DNA from: Lagopus muta
Lineage: Eukaryota; Chordata; Aves; Galliformes; Phasianidae
Direction of reading: 5' to 3'
Length of the DNA: 64,000 nt
Assembly: GCF_023343835.1 (NCBI RefSeq)
Contig: NC_064434.1
Coordinates: 22,549,505-22,613,504 of the forward strand
The notes under the pieces are model-generated. The model was not told the DNA's origin. It was given only the letters and a program-made list of their open reading frames with translations, and made no database searches. Below are positions 25,219 to 36,170 of this stretch, in pieces. Positions within the stretch are counted from its first letter, which is position 1; the number at the start of each line of letters is the position of its first letter. Made by a program: the position numbers and the translations under genes.

Positions 25219-28200
25219 TCAGTGGAAAATTGCTAGCACAGTTGCTATGTCTTTTTCCTGAATCAGTGGTTTTTTTGCACTGCCAGGCTGCAGGAATTTC
25301 TTGATGCTGGGGATATTGATCATTCTTGCTTTAAAACTCTACAAAACAAAAAGAAAACATCACTACGCTTAAGACCAATGGCAACTCTCAGAGTAACAGT
25401 ACATTGGGTTACATGAACCTGGTGGCTGGCTCCTTGTGGCTGCATTTTGGGGCCATTTCTCTTTAGAGTGTTTATAATTGATGCTGATGCAGAACTCAAT
25501 AGCATCCAAAGCATGTTTGAAGACAACTCTAATTTAAAAGGAGCTGCTGACTCTCTTAGAGGGGGGAAGATCTTGCAGAGAGAGCTCCCAAAAAACTAGA
25601 AAGCTGGCAGTCACCACCACATTAAATTTAAGATGAGTAAATGAATGCTGGATTCTGCACCTGGAATGCAGCAACCTTTGATGTATGTATGGAGAGAGGC
25701 TGGAAAGCCACCTCAACAAAAGGGAGCTGGGGTTCTGGTTGATGATGAATCGGACAAAGCCAGCAGTGTGCCTGGCAGCCCAAAGGGCCAACGCACTCTG
25801 CAGTGCCTCAGGCCCAGCGCTGCCTCTGGTAGAGGGGAGGGGTTGCCCAGCTCTGCTCTGTGCGGCCTCACCTCCAGCACTGTGTGCAGGTTTGGCTGCC
25901 ACAATGTAAGGACATAAAGCTGTTACTATGTCCACGTGGGGCTACACAAATGGCAAAGTGGCTGGAGGGCAAGAGATAGAAGGAGTAGACGAGGTCCCTT
26001 CATGTGTTCAGCCCTGAGCAGAGGAGCTGAGAAGAGACTTCATGGCAGCTGCAGCTCCTCATAGGGAGCAGTTGCAGTGCCGAGCTCAGCTCTGTGACAG
26101 CAGCAGGGCCTGAGGGAATGGCATGGGGAATCTCTCCAGCCAGGGTCAGGCTGGGAATTAAAAATTTTTCTTCACCAGAAGGCAATGGGCATGGTCTGAA
26201 GCTGCCAGAATCACAGGAATTTGAAGGGGCCTCGAAAAACCACCTTGTCCAATCCCTCTGCCAGAGTAGGATCACTTAGATTAGGTCACACAGGAACACA
26301 TCCAGGTCAGTTTTGAATGTCTCCAGTGAAAGAGACCCCACAACCTCTCTGGGCAGCCGGTTCCACTGTTCAGTTACTCTTACTGGGAAGAAGTTTTTTC
26401 TCAAATTTATGTGGAATCCCCTATGTTATGGCTTGTACCCAGTGCCCCTTGTCCTATAACTGTATGTCACTGAGCTCCATCCACCTGACACTCAACCTTT
26501 ACATATTTATAAGCATTAATGATGTCGCCCCTCAGATTTCAACAAGCAAAAAAGACACAGCACCCTCAGAATTATCCTACAAGGGAGATGCTCCACTTCC
26601 CTAATCATCTTTGTAGCCTTGTTCGGGAATCTCTCAAGGAGTTCCTTGTCCTTCTTGAACTGAGGGGGCCAAAATTGGACACCTATTTCAGAGGTGGTCT
26701 CACCAGGGAAGAGGAAAGGGGGAGGAAGCATTCAAGGGGCATTTGGACAATGCTCTCAAACACTGAATTTGAATTTAGGGCGGTCCCCTGTGGAGCCAAA
26801 AGCTACAATCAGTGGTCCTTGTGATTCTCTTCCAACTCAAGGTATTATGGGATTTTAAGAATCCATGCTTCAACCTACTATACATTTCAATACCCTGGTG
26901 GCTGAGCACACAGAAAACCACCATAACTATCAGTATTTCAGGCTGGCCAGTACCACTCAGAGTATTTGCTTTTAATTACACACTCCTTTCCAACCCCCTC
27001 CCCCCCCATATTTTCTCAACCAATTTAATAAATCAGAGGTTCTGCTTTGGTTTAATTCCTTTAAAACTGTCTATGCAATTACCTGCAAGAGAGGAAATTT
27101 TGCAAGTGCATCAGGCTTCAACTCTTCCAACCACAAAATGTCTTCCAGTAAACTCACATCTGCTTTGCTCATCTTGTTGCCAACAAGAAAGTCGTGCCCA
27201 TGGTCTTTCAAAACCTAAAAACATGGAACAGAAGCAGGTGTGATATGTAGGCATGCCACTTAATGTTACTTAAAGCAAGGTCATTTTTTCATGGAATTGT
27301 CCCTGAAGCAAGAAGTAGTAGTAAGAACATCTGTACTGCAAGCAGATCACCACTGTCATCACAGCCATTCTACATCTGTCCTTTCCCTTCCACAGCTTTT
27401 CTTCTCTTTTTCCTGGCAGCTGAGGTCTAGCCCTCTTGCCTTCCGTTCTGTAGCCCCTGTAATTGAGCACTTCCTCACTCAGTGTTGGTCTACACATCAT
27501 GGAACACAACCAGCACTGTACAACATTTGCAAGAGACACAAATTCAGCCTAGGCCATTGCAGGAGATCTTGGTCTCTTTCAAATGATGGGTAGCTCCCTT
27601 ATTTCTCACCTGTTTCTGCTTCAGTTGGGGGAATATTGCACTGGGGCTCTCTGCATGTAGCCCATGCCTCAGTTTCTTGACACCCTGCTTCCAGCTCACC
27701 CATCTCCCTTTTTTTCCTTTTTCAATTACAAAAGGGCCTGCAATCCTTCTTCTGTGTGTGTGCTGCAATGCTTCTAATGCACGTTTGGTCAGAGGCTCCT
27801 GTACTTCAGGAGGAGGCTTCAGGTAGAACCCAGTGCTACTGTGGCTTTTTTCTGAAACAAATGCAGACTGAAACATGGACATCTGTGGAACTCAGTGTGT
27901 CCTGGCTTGTTGCAGCTCTGCATATCTCCTAGATCTGCAGTGTCTTCTGTCTCCTCTGAGGTGTTCTGTCTCCAGCCTTATCTCACTCCCACCACAGCCT
28001 AAGCATTTACATGGAATTTTTCCTTTCCTTTTGTCTGAATAAAAAGACTGTGTAGACCAGGAATGAAGTTTCAGGAAAACAATGTTAATTAAGCTACTAA
28101 ATCATTGCCACGTACCTTCTCGAAGACTGGTAAGTATCTGTTTGTGGCTTTGTCCATAATATTTGCAAGATCTTTCTCCTTTTCATTAGCTGGTTTGAAT

Positions 28201-30783
28201 TCATGGAACATGACTAACTCATGCAGATCTGCCAATCCTTCTGCATACATGTCAATTCTGGAAGGAACAGATCCAGTTGGTCAAGTCAAAAATAGGAGTT
28301 CTGAATAGCACAACAGGAACAAGCTTAAACATCAGTAAAAGGCTGCGCTCCATCTTTTTTTCACTTCTGTGCATTAAAAATTTTTCAAACCCAAATACAG
28401 AATTGGCATATGTGCATCCAAACCCACTCTAACACTCTCATCAGGTATGTTCAATTTAACATTAGATTTACACAATTCCTAACAAATATATTGAAATGTT
28501 TGACATCTACTGAATAACCTGTTTGAACATTCTTGAGATTAAACCATGGAATGCCAGTGCTTTTTTTTTTCCCCTGATAAAGCACTGATCTCTGATCTTC
28601 AGAAACTCCCTGCTGCCTTTCTTCTTATCCTATCTACCTATTTATTGCTATTGTACACATCACCTGCACTCACGGTCAACACATGCTCTAAGAAAACTCC
28701 CTGAATCTAAACTTCTTGTGAGTTACATGTATGCAGAGATATTCTTGTGTCACACAGAAAAGCAGTACCAGCTACAAGCTAACAAAGGTAGTACTGGTAC
28801 AGTACAGGGCTCTCTCCTTCAGGTCCTTCCCATAGAGATTGTATTTCCCTGCTATGTAGTTGAGGATGGCTCTGGTCTGCACCAACTTCATCCCATCAAT
28901 CTCCACCATGGGCACTTGCTGGAACAGCAGGAATCCATCTGGGGAAGAAGAAGATAAGGAGATGCTGAGCATCTGTGAATGAAAACCATCTAAGGGGACA
29001 CAGGGAAATATCCAATGTTGTTTTTCATTTGTGGCATGCTTCCTCAATCTCCTTATACAATATGGGAAAAGTAGTTTGGAAACCTAGACTACTGTTAATA
29101 TTTATGTTCATGTTTAGAGTTAATATACACATTAATATGTCTTTGTGACTCCTACGCTGACTTTACATTGGCCGAATAACGGTTGGTGTTTCCCATGATT
29201 AGTGCAAGAGCTAAATACAACTTGATAGGAGACTGTAGTTGTGTAAATCCCTTCCTGAGGAAGATCAGGATGGCAAATGCCACTCTGAGTTAGATATCTT
29301 TGAAAAGACAAGCAATGACCACAGATGTGTAATCTGGTTTGGAGGAAATGTGAGTAACCAGACTCACAGCAATGGAATCTATGGAGAGCAAGGTGAACAA
29401 CTGACAATGGACTTACACTCACGCAAAGAAGGTGCCAGCAGGAGTAGGTGATGGAGTGCTGGCAAAGGTTGCCCAGAGGCTATAGAGTCTCTTCCTTGGA
29501 GATCTTCAAAAGCTTTGTGGATGTGGTCCTGGGGACCTACTCTGGGTGTCCCTGCTTAAGCAGGAGTCATGCCGGATGGACCCCAGGGTGATGATTACTG
29601 TATCTCACTGTTCACTGCAGGGGAGTTGGACTAGATGGCCTTCAAATGTCCCATCCAGCTCCAATGATTCTATGAGTACGTGACTCCATACAAGCTATTC
29701 TAGGCTTTCTTCTCAAGAGAAATTAAATTCCTCTCACGTTCTAGAACAAACAATTCTCTTCATTATTATTATTGAATTATTAAAAACCAAGGGAAACTTA
29801 CCTGTCCTTAACTTTTGGTAATCATCCTTTGATTTCATAATTCTTTCTTCAAACTGTAGGGAATATGGAAGAAAAACTGTTTTCTGACTGCATGTTTTAA
29901 CTTTCGCTTGTTGCGACACAACAAGGGCCCAAAACACAACGCTGATGGGAATTTTGTTTTAAAAACGCCAAGCCATGTTTTAAAGAATTAGTTTGCCTTT
30001 GCCATATCGTCTCTTCATCCCTCTCCCTGCTGAAGCTCATTGCTGTGCTCACATCCACTATTTAGCCTCCATAACTATTCAGGAAGCACTGGTCAGCATC
30101 AGTGGGTGCCATTTTTTTTGCACGGGGGAATTCAATTCCACAAATTTCCTTCATACACACATTCATGGCAGATGCCATGGTGGCAGACTGCCCCTCTGCT
30201 GCCACCTTTCTCCCAGCAGTAACATGGAATGAAATATTGCCAGGAACATTCAACCTCCACTGCCACAACAACAAAATCCACCTCTGACATGATGGGCAAA
30301 CATAATAAAAAAAGGGGCATTACTTTCAGAGCAGTCCTCCTACGCTGATACCACCACTAATATAAATATAAGCTATTTTGGACACTGAGAGCAAACTAGA
30401 GGCCATCAGAAATTGAAGGACTCATCCCCTCAGATCAGAGGAGACAAGTCCTGCTGTGCTGTGTTTTCAACTCATTTCTTTCACTTCTCACAAGGCACAT
30501 GGATGTATAATGCTAACAGTGGGACTGACACACAGTGCTTGGAAGAGAAACAGGAACTTTGTCATCACAGGCTTGGTTCTGGTTGTGCAATGCATTAAAG
30601 GGAGAATCTGAAACTGCTGGTATGTCCCATTATTAATAAAGAATACTTTAAACAAGTGTTTGTCACGTGTTCTTAGTATAACAACCATATACAAACCTCA
30701 ACTCCAGCAGCTGCTAGTAGCCACCTTATTGGTTCCATTCGGCCTCGTACACTAGCATAGTGCACAACTGGCTTCCCAGACAT
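25219..30783 (-). CDS. GSTA: Alpha-class glutathione S-transferase, gene B (six coding exons)
   Basis: Exons in gene order: 30783-30697, 29853-29802, 28938-28806, 28257-28116, 27214-27083 and 25338-25219, all GT-AG. Total 666 nt, 221 residues. The exon with the ATG begins at 30810. Tyr9, Arg13 and Arg15 are present in [13 protein letters not shown], then Gln54-Val55, Gln67-Thr68, Asp101 and Arg131. Diverged points are in the substrate (H) site and tail: exon 5 has [13 protein letters not shown], exon 6 has [11 protein letters not shown], and the tail reads [12 protein letters not shown] and ends VLAIFH. The usual RKPP of the tail is lost. The gene is intact and probably makes an enzyme with its own substrate range; that is inference. 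Confidence 0.94.
25440..26205 (+). mobile_element. Old CR1 in gene B intron 6, left part
   Basis: gtgtttataattgatgctga and the following region align with the CR1 RT motif FINDLD and then the FADD region; the recognisable C-terminal part near 25860-25905 follows. It matches 37365 onward in gene C and 48825 onward in gene D, so the insertion predates the duplications. It is heavily decayed. Confidence 0.65.
26206..26745 (-). mobile_element. CR1 nested in the older CR1, gene B intron 6 only
   Basis: It starts with the reversed 3' terminus (gaatcacaggaatttgaagg) and continues through gggcagccggttccactgtt, gcttgtacccagtgcccctt and gtggtctcaccaggg, all reversed CR1. Genes C and D have no such piece: there the older CR1 runs on without a break. 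Confidence 0.8.
26746..26860 (+). mobile_element. Right part of the older CR1, gene B intron 6
   Basis: The tail gtggagccaaaagctacaat followed by ttccaactcaaggtattatg matches 38128-38190 (gene C) and 62338-62400 (gene E) and ends the older element after the nested insertion. Confidence 0.6.
27610..27867 (-). other. Phase 0-0 open cassette in gene B intron 5 (possible cryptic exon)
   Basis: On the gene strand tgtttcag precedes 27867 and cag|gtgagaaat follows 27610, so both ends look like splice sites. The 258 nt between are open (86 codons) in phase 0, the same phase as the exon 5/exon 6 junction. The frame includes [19 protein letters not shown] and [14 protein letters not shown] recognise no family. 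The polypyrimidine tract at the acceptor is poor. It could equally be a chance frame in a converted intron. Confidence 0.3.
29430..29685 (+). mobile_element. CR1 3' end in gene B intron 3
   Basis: gttgcccagaggctatagag, gtctcttccttggagatctt and the tail gttggactagatggccttca followed by ccaatgattctatga mark a 3'-terminal CR1 piece. Genes C and D keep only its first part (to about 41230 and 52690). Confidence 0.85.
30031..30340. mobile_element. Mariner (Galluhop-like) remnant, gene B intron 2
   Basis: The right half of the element seen whole in gene C. It ends in the terminal repeat ggggcattactttcagagca followed by gtcctcc and a TA. The left 270 or so bases, including the left terminal repeat, are missing, with a deletion edge near 30030. 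Confidence 0.75.
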
Positions 30784-31202
30784 GCTTCCACGTATCTGAT
30801 GTCCTTCTGTCTAGAATGAAGAACTATCACAAATCAAGCAGGATCAGAATCTGTTCATCAAACTCCAACTGGTTCTCAGCACCGCTCAAAGTTGACGTCT
30901 TTTAAACCAGTGACTGATAACGCAGGACTCTCATCAAATCAGCAGAGGAGACAAGAGTGAGAACGTACTGGAAAGCAGTACTGTATTTCACACATGCAGT
31001 TTAGTTAAGAACAACTGTGTGCTGACAGCAAGTGGCCCATATCACAGAACTTGCAAAGCAAAGATTTCTTCCAGCCCAAAGCGTTCCGCTCAGTCTGAAG
31101 ATCTGCATAAACTCAGTAATTACTGCAGTTTCTCTACTAGAGTTTACGGTCCACTATAAAGAGACAGGAAGAATTTTCCCCCCTATCCTCGTTCACATTC
31201 AT

Positions 31203-31285
31203 AGAATAAAATCATAGAACCACTAGAGTTAGAAAAGACCTTTAAGATTGTCTTCTCCAACCATGCAGCCATCCCCACCACGCCC
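31203..31285 (-). mobile_element. CR1 3'-end fragment, gene B intron 1
   Basis: aatcatagaaccactagagt followed by agaaaagacctttaagattg is a reversed CR1 3' terminus. It lies in the 665-bp segment that genes C and D lack. Confidence 0.7.
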
Positions 31286-31574
31286 TCTGTAAAATCAATG
31301 AGTTTTAAGATGTTATAACTACAAAATAAACAAGAGTTAGGCAAAACAGATTATAATAACAAAAAGAGAAGAGATAGAAAGCTTACCCATATCCTGGGCC
31401 CACCTACAAAACTCCAGAAGAGATCCTACCCCACTGGTAGCCAGCTCTTAAATGCGTCCACAAGAGCTGGAGCCAGGCTCCACCCCTTCCTGCAGCACAG
31501 GTGAGTTGCCTTCACCTTGCTCCCAAGGCTGACTCATTGCTCACCTCAGGTGATCAATCTATGGTGTTCAGGCT

Positions 31575-31585
31575 GTGACTCAGCA
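31575..31585 (+). promoter_or_regulatory. Antioxidant-response/AP-1-like site, gene B intron 1
   Basis: gtgactcagca fits the antioxidant response element core TGACnnnGC and contains the AP-1 core TGACTCA. NRF2 acting at such sites is a known regulator of GSTA genes. The same 11 bases recur in C (42729-42739) and D (56213-56223) at the edge of a CR1. Function is not shown. Confidence 0.35.
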
Positions 31586-32325
31586 GTCCCCATACACCCT
31601 CTAACCACGTCCCTCAGTGCTACATCTGTGCTTTTCTTGAACACCTGCAGGGACTGTGAGTGCACCTCTTCCCTGGGCAGCCTGTTCTAATACCTCACTG
31701 TTATGGCTGAGAATAAATTGTTCTCCTAATATCTGGACCTGCTTTCCTAACCTGAAACTCCTCTGGTGCAACTTGAGGCCAGCACCTTGCCCTGTCAATT
31801 ATTACCGTGGAGAAGAGGCCGACCCCCACCACGCAACAACCTCCTTTGGTGTTCAAGGCAATAAAGTCTCCCCTGAGCCCCCTCTGCCCCAGACCACACA
31901 ACCCCAGTTTCCTCTGCTGCTCCTCATAACACTTGTGCTCCACACCCTCCACAGTTTCACTGGAATTATCTGGATGTGCTCCAGGGACTCAGTGTGTTTG
32001 TTACAGGGAGGGACCCAAATCTGAACACTGCATTTATTTAACTCCATTCAGCAGCGCTTTCTGGGCCTGGGCACCCAGCCACTTTTTTCCCAGCACGGTG
32101 TTTATGCACATCCAAGCAATGGGTTGTCAGCTTCACCAGGAGTACAGAAAGACAGGGTCAAAGCCTTCACTAAAGTCCAGGTAGACCATATTCACAGACT
32201 TTCCCTCATCCTCTTGGCATGTCACTTGGTCATAGAAAGAGAGCAGGTTGGTCAAGCAGGACATTCCTTACATGAACCCTTGCAGTTTATGCTTGACTGC
32301 CTGGCATCTGCACCTTTAAAAACCA
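31586..32325 (-). mobile_element. CR1, internally deleted copy, gene B intron 1
   Basis: Reversed CR1 C-terminal and RT blocks: ctgggcagcctgttctaata, gagaagaggccgacccccac, cagggactcagtgtgtttgt. Compared with C and D, about 1 kb is missing, with the edge near 32310. Confidence 0.85.
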
Positions 32326-32699
32326 GCGCACAACAAACACAGCAACAGTGTAGGCAGCACCCACTTCATATTCATGTCACAGTTATGAAAAACAAGTCAA
32401 CAAACAAGCTGAAGTATGAACTGCAGCAAAAAGCAAATGGCTACAACAAAACATATCCCCCTGTAAACAGCATGCCATTGTCTCTAAAACAGGAACCACT
32501 TCACACTTCTGAGATCTAAGCTGATCTCTCTTCAAACTGAGTGCATACAAAGCAGTTAATTATTAATTAATCATCTGATGCACAAAAGAATGTTAGCAAA
32601 GAATTCACCTGAAGGTATTAAATTCACAAAATCCATCCACAGACTATAGCATTCAAGTACACAAATCCTCCATGCATATCCAAAAGCCAAAAAGCTTAC

Positions 32700-32764
32700 C
32701 TTGCACAGACTGGAACTCGCTCTGAGCTCTCAGCAGCTTTGTCCTGAGGTTATGGAGCTTTTAG
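32700..32764 (-). promoter_or_regulatory. GSTA: First (non-coding) exon and core promoter of GSTA gene B
   Basis: On the gene strand a TATA-like ctaaaag (32758-32764) precedes, by about the right distance, a short exon that ends gtctgtgcaag|gtaagc (last base 32700). A 35-45 nt non-coding exon 1 is the usual GSTA arrangement. The whole block is repeated in front of genes C and D. The exact start is inferred. Confidence 0.65.
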
Positions 32765-33679
32765 CCCCTCCTACACAGCAAATTGTTGTTGGGTAACACT
32801 GTTTCTTAGTTAAAACATTTAGCTTTAATCACTTATTACCTACAATAAAATTCATCACTAATGCTGACGGTGCACATATGTAATACTTGTGAGAGGTCAC
32901 CATCATTCTGGACAAGCGTGACAGAAACAAACTTTATACTTCACATTATCACAGTCTGGCAACTTGCTTCTTAACAAAAGTCACAGCTGCCAAAAACCTT
33001 CCATAGTTGAAGAAAAAAATAGCACGATACTAATCCAATTTTAATTAAAATATTTCATGATTTTGTAGTTTTGTATCTCTTTACACACATTAGAACAATA
33101 ATTTCAGCTGGAATCCTTTGTCAGGTTCCTTCCCTTCCTTTAGAGGTAGGGGATGTTCCTTTAGGATATTTTCATCTGAAGGACCTCATTTTTGAAAACA
33201 GAAGTGTTTTTTTCTTTCTGACAAAGAACTACCCTGGATTTGACCTGGGGAAAAGGATTGCTGCTAATGAGAGTAGGAGGTGGTGAACGGAGATTGCTAT
33301 CAGGAGGGCCAATTGTTTTATTTGATAACTGTGTTGATACCAAAGAGTTTAGTATCTTATGATCTCCTCTGCCCTCAACCTCCTGTCTAATTTCCTGTCT
33401 AATCTGTAGGCAACACATGCACCCAAGGTGAGTGTGCTCTGTGAAGAAGTGCTGAATCACCCCAGGCTTGAATGTGGGCCAGGACATTATTCTATTACAG
33501 AGAGGGAGAATGAGCTGTAAGTTAAAGAATTGAGCTGTTACAGTACAGGGCTTGTTCCTTCTGGTGCTCCTCACAGATGGTGATGGACAGCACAGATTTC
33601 CTGCTGCTCTCCATTCAGTAGACCTAAATATGGGTAGGAGGAAACCCTCACCAAGCACCGGAGCCGATACCCAAAACAA

Positions 33680-34190
33680 AGTCAGCAGTTTGCACTCTGG
33701 ATCATGAGAACAGCTTTTCCATATTGTGAGAACAGCCATTTGCATAGCCTGAGTAGATAGAAACTGAAGGATGGAGGCTTGCATAAATGTAAGCTCAAGA
33801 ACAGAGTGCAGAGGAGGCCGTGGAGCATGTTGTCAATTGAAGATAAGACTGTAGAATAGATGTCTTGTTGTTGAAGATAAGATGGCAAAACAGATGCCTC
33901 TGCCCAGTGTAACATCAGTGGGAACTCATTTGGACTACCTTCACTAAGAGGTTGGAAATTTACAGCGAGAATACATCCCAAGACCACTAGGGATGTTATT
34001 TCTGCCCTTGTCCTTAGAACCTAATGAAAGAATGCAGCAATTACGCCTTTAAATATGTACTTGCTGCTTCTCTTGGTGTGCATGTCTGGTGGGAGCAATC
34101 CCCCATGCACTCAGCCCTGTAAGAAACGGAATACCTGCTTGACAAAACTCTTTGTCATGTCAATTTACTTTGATGGTTTTCTCAGCTTCA
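33680..34190 (+). mobile_element. Probable LTR fragment of an endogenous retrovirus, unit B only
   Basis: The stretch near 34075-34150 (ctggtgggagcaatccccca, then ggaatacctgcttgac) resembles the end of chicken ERV long terminal repeats. C (45340-45380) and D (58830-58870) lack about 510 bases at this point. There is no internal gag/pol sequence, so it would be a solo or partial LTR. Edges and target duplication are not resolved. Confidence 0.4.
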
Positions 34191-35814
34191 ACTCAAAAAG
34201 TCAAAATCTGTCATGTGTGAAGGCATCTGATTTTTAAGTACTTCTGTCTTCAGATGAACAATCCAGGCAGAAAAGCTAGGGGAAATCTCTAATATATACC
34301 TTAATAACTTATTAACTGCACTGTGTTACTGTATTCATGGGAGGAGGAGGGAATGTAGGGAAGGGAGCTTCAGCTGTGACTAAGGAGACCTGCAGGGATA
34401 TGCCCGGCCCTGCCTTGTTGCAGACACAAAGCACACATCTGGTGCTCTGTATCATTCAAACCAACTGGGTACTTCTTGGATTTTCTGAACTGTCTCTGCA
34501 TGTGTTCAGCACACCTAAAATCCAACTCACACATTCACCCACAACACATTTCTCATGACTTCCACCCTCATAATCCGGCTGGGTAGGTATTAACCAAACA
34601 ATCTTTTACACTCAAGGATAAGTTTACACAACATAGCCCTGCAGTCATCAGTAACACAGCTCCAGGGAGTTACCTGCTCACTGTTGCCTTTAAAGCTCTC
34701 TCTGCACATTCACATCACGACTCTCTCCTCAGAAGCACATCCCCTGCTTTGAGATTTTCTTCTCTCTAGCTTGCTCCCTTTCTCTCTGCTGCTTAGCTTG
34801 CAGTTACGGTTTGGGTCTTCTTGGCAATAAACGGTCTGACTTTGAGTACAGAAACACCCATGTCCTTGGAAGCTCATTATGTTGGGTGCTATCTTCAACA
34901 TGCTCTATGAGGAAGAGCCCAAGCTTTGCAGCAGAACGCTGCCCAAGCAACAGGGGCTCCAAACCTCTGCTCAGCTAACAGCTTGCCCTGGGGATTCCCA
35001 GACATTTCAGTCTCCTTCAGCAAAGTTCTCCTTTCACATAAATAGGTGCTTGATAACAAGGACTTGATAAAGTCTTGACAAATCGGACTAGAGCTGCTTG
35101 ATGCCTAACTAATACCTCATCAGCAATAAGGTGTTTAGGAAAGTGCCAAGTTACGGCTACACTGCATGCACACACAGAAGACCACGATCTATGCTCTATT
35201 TCTCTTTCCTCTAGGGGGTGACTTGCACTACTCCAATAAAAGTAGTGCTCCCAAACAGCATTTCTTTCAGAATTACTTCATTCCATGGTGCTCCAGAAAT
35301 AGGTGACGCTCTCCAGTCCTCTCTCCTGAGGACAGAGCTGCACTCGGGGCCCTCACACCATGGACCAGCACTGGACGAGCACTCCAACCTCCAACATGTG
35401 CGTACAGGCTGGGAAACGCACTACAAGGGCAGGCTAGCTAAGCAGAAAGAGAAAACTTCCCTGACCTTCCCCAAAGCACAGGGACAGCTGGTAAAAAGCA
35501 ACCCAGCCAAAGCCACGCTCGCCAGCGTCAGCAAAAGAACCTCTGTACCAGGCTGCACTTGTCCATCACAGCTCCCTCACACACCGGCCAAGGCCTGAAG
35601 CTCTGGGGCACGAGAGGAAGAGCAGAGATCTTCCAGCAATGGCACCGCTGAGGATCAGCTCTGGGCTTTGGGCTCAACACCTACTGTGCTGGCACCGCGC
35701 TGAAGGGATTCTGTTACCGCTCTGCAACACACCTCCTTGGAAAGCATCGACTCACATCCGCGTAGCAAACGTGTACCTTTCCTGAGCAGCACTGCTGGGC
35801 CCAAAGAGAGGCAC

Positions 35815-36170
35815 AAACCCCATCTCCTGCCCCTGTCCCCGCGGCCCCAGCCCAGTAGGTCCCGCTCCTAGCGCCGCTGCCCTGACGGACCGCTCCCTCG
35901 GCCGGAACCCATGATCTGGCCGCCTCCCCCAAGCTCGGCCCGAGCCCAGCGCACCTCCCCTCCGCCAGTACCGCCGCTGAAGCCGCCGCTACAGCTGACC
36001 GCTCCCTGTACCGCCGCTGCAGCCCCGCAGCTCCAGACCCGTCCTGGTGTCCCGTGCCTGACGTGGGCGGCCCCGGGAGGCTCCGTGCTGCCGTGTGCTG
36101 AGGGGCAGGGCGCATGAGAAGCTGAAACGGCTTCGGCTCGGTGGGAGCGCTGCTCGGCAGTCAGCTCGGT
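35815..36170 (-). promoter_or_regulatory. CpG island, block copy 2 (upstream of gene B)
   Basis: CpG-dense stretch about 3 kb upstream of gene B exon 1. Candidate donors on the - strand have the form gcg|gtac. It differs from copies 1 and 4 in lacking the ctgtgagcactgtcttctcg segment. It could be an alternative first exon or promoter; evidence is composition and position only. Confidence 0.4.

Noticed and set aside
33161-33784. 207-codon - strand frame
   Set aside because: It crosses the edge of the unit-B-only insertion, is not preserved in units C and D, and has no recognisable domain.
35218-35598. 126-codon + strand frame repeated at 46678-47058 and 60160-60540
   Set aside because: It recurs because the DNA is duplicated. 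Copy 1 (from 22782) is frameshifted, there is no known domain, and no promoter or splice pattern is visible.
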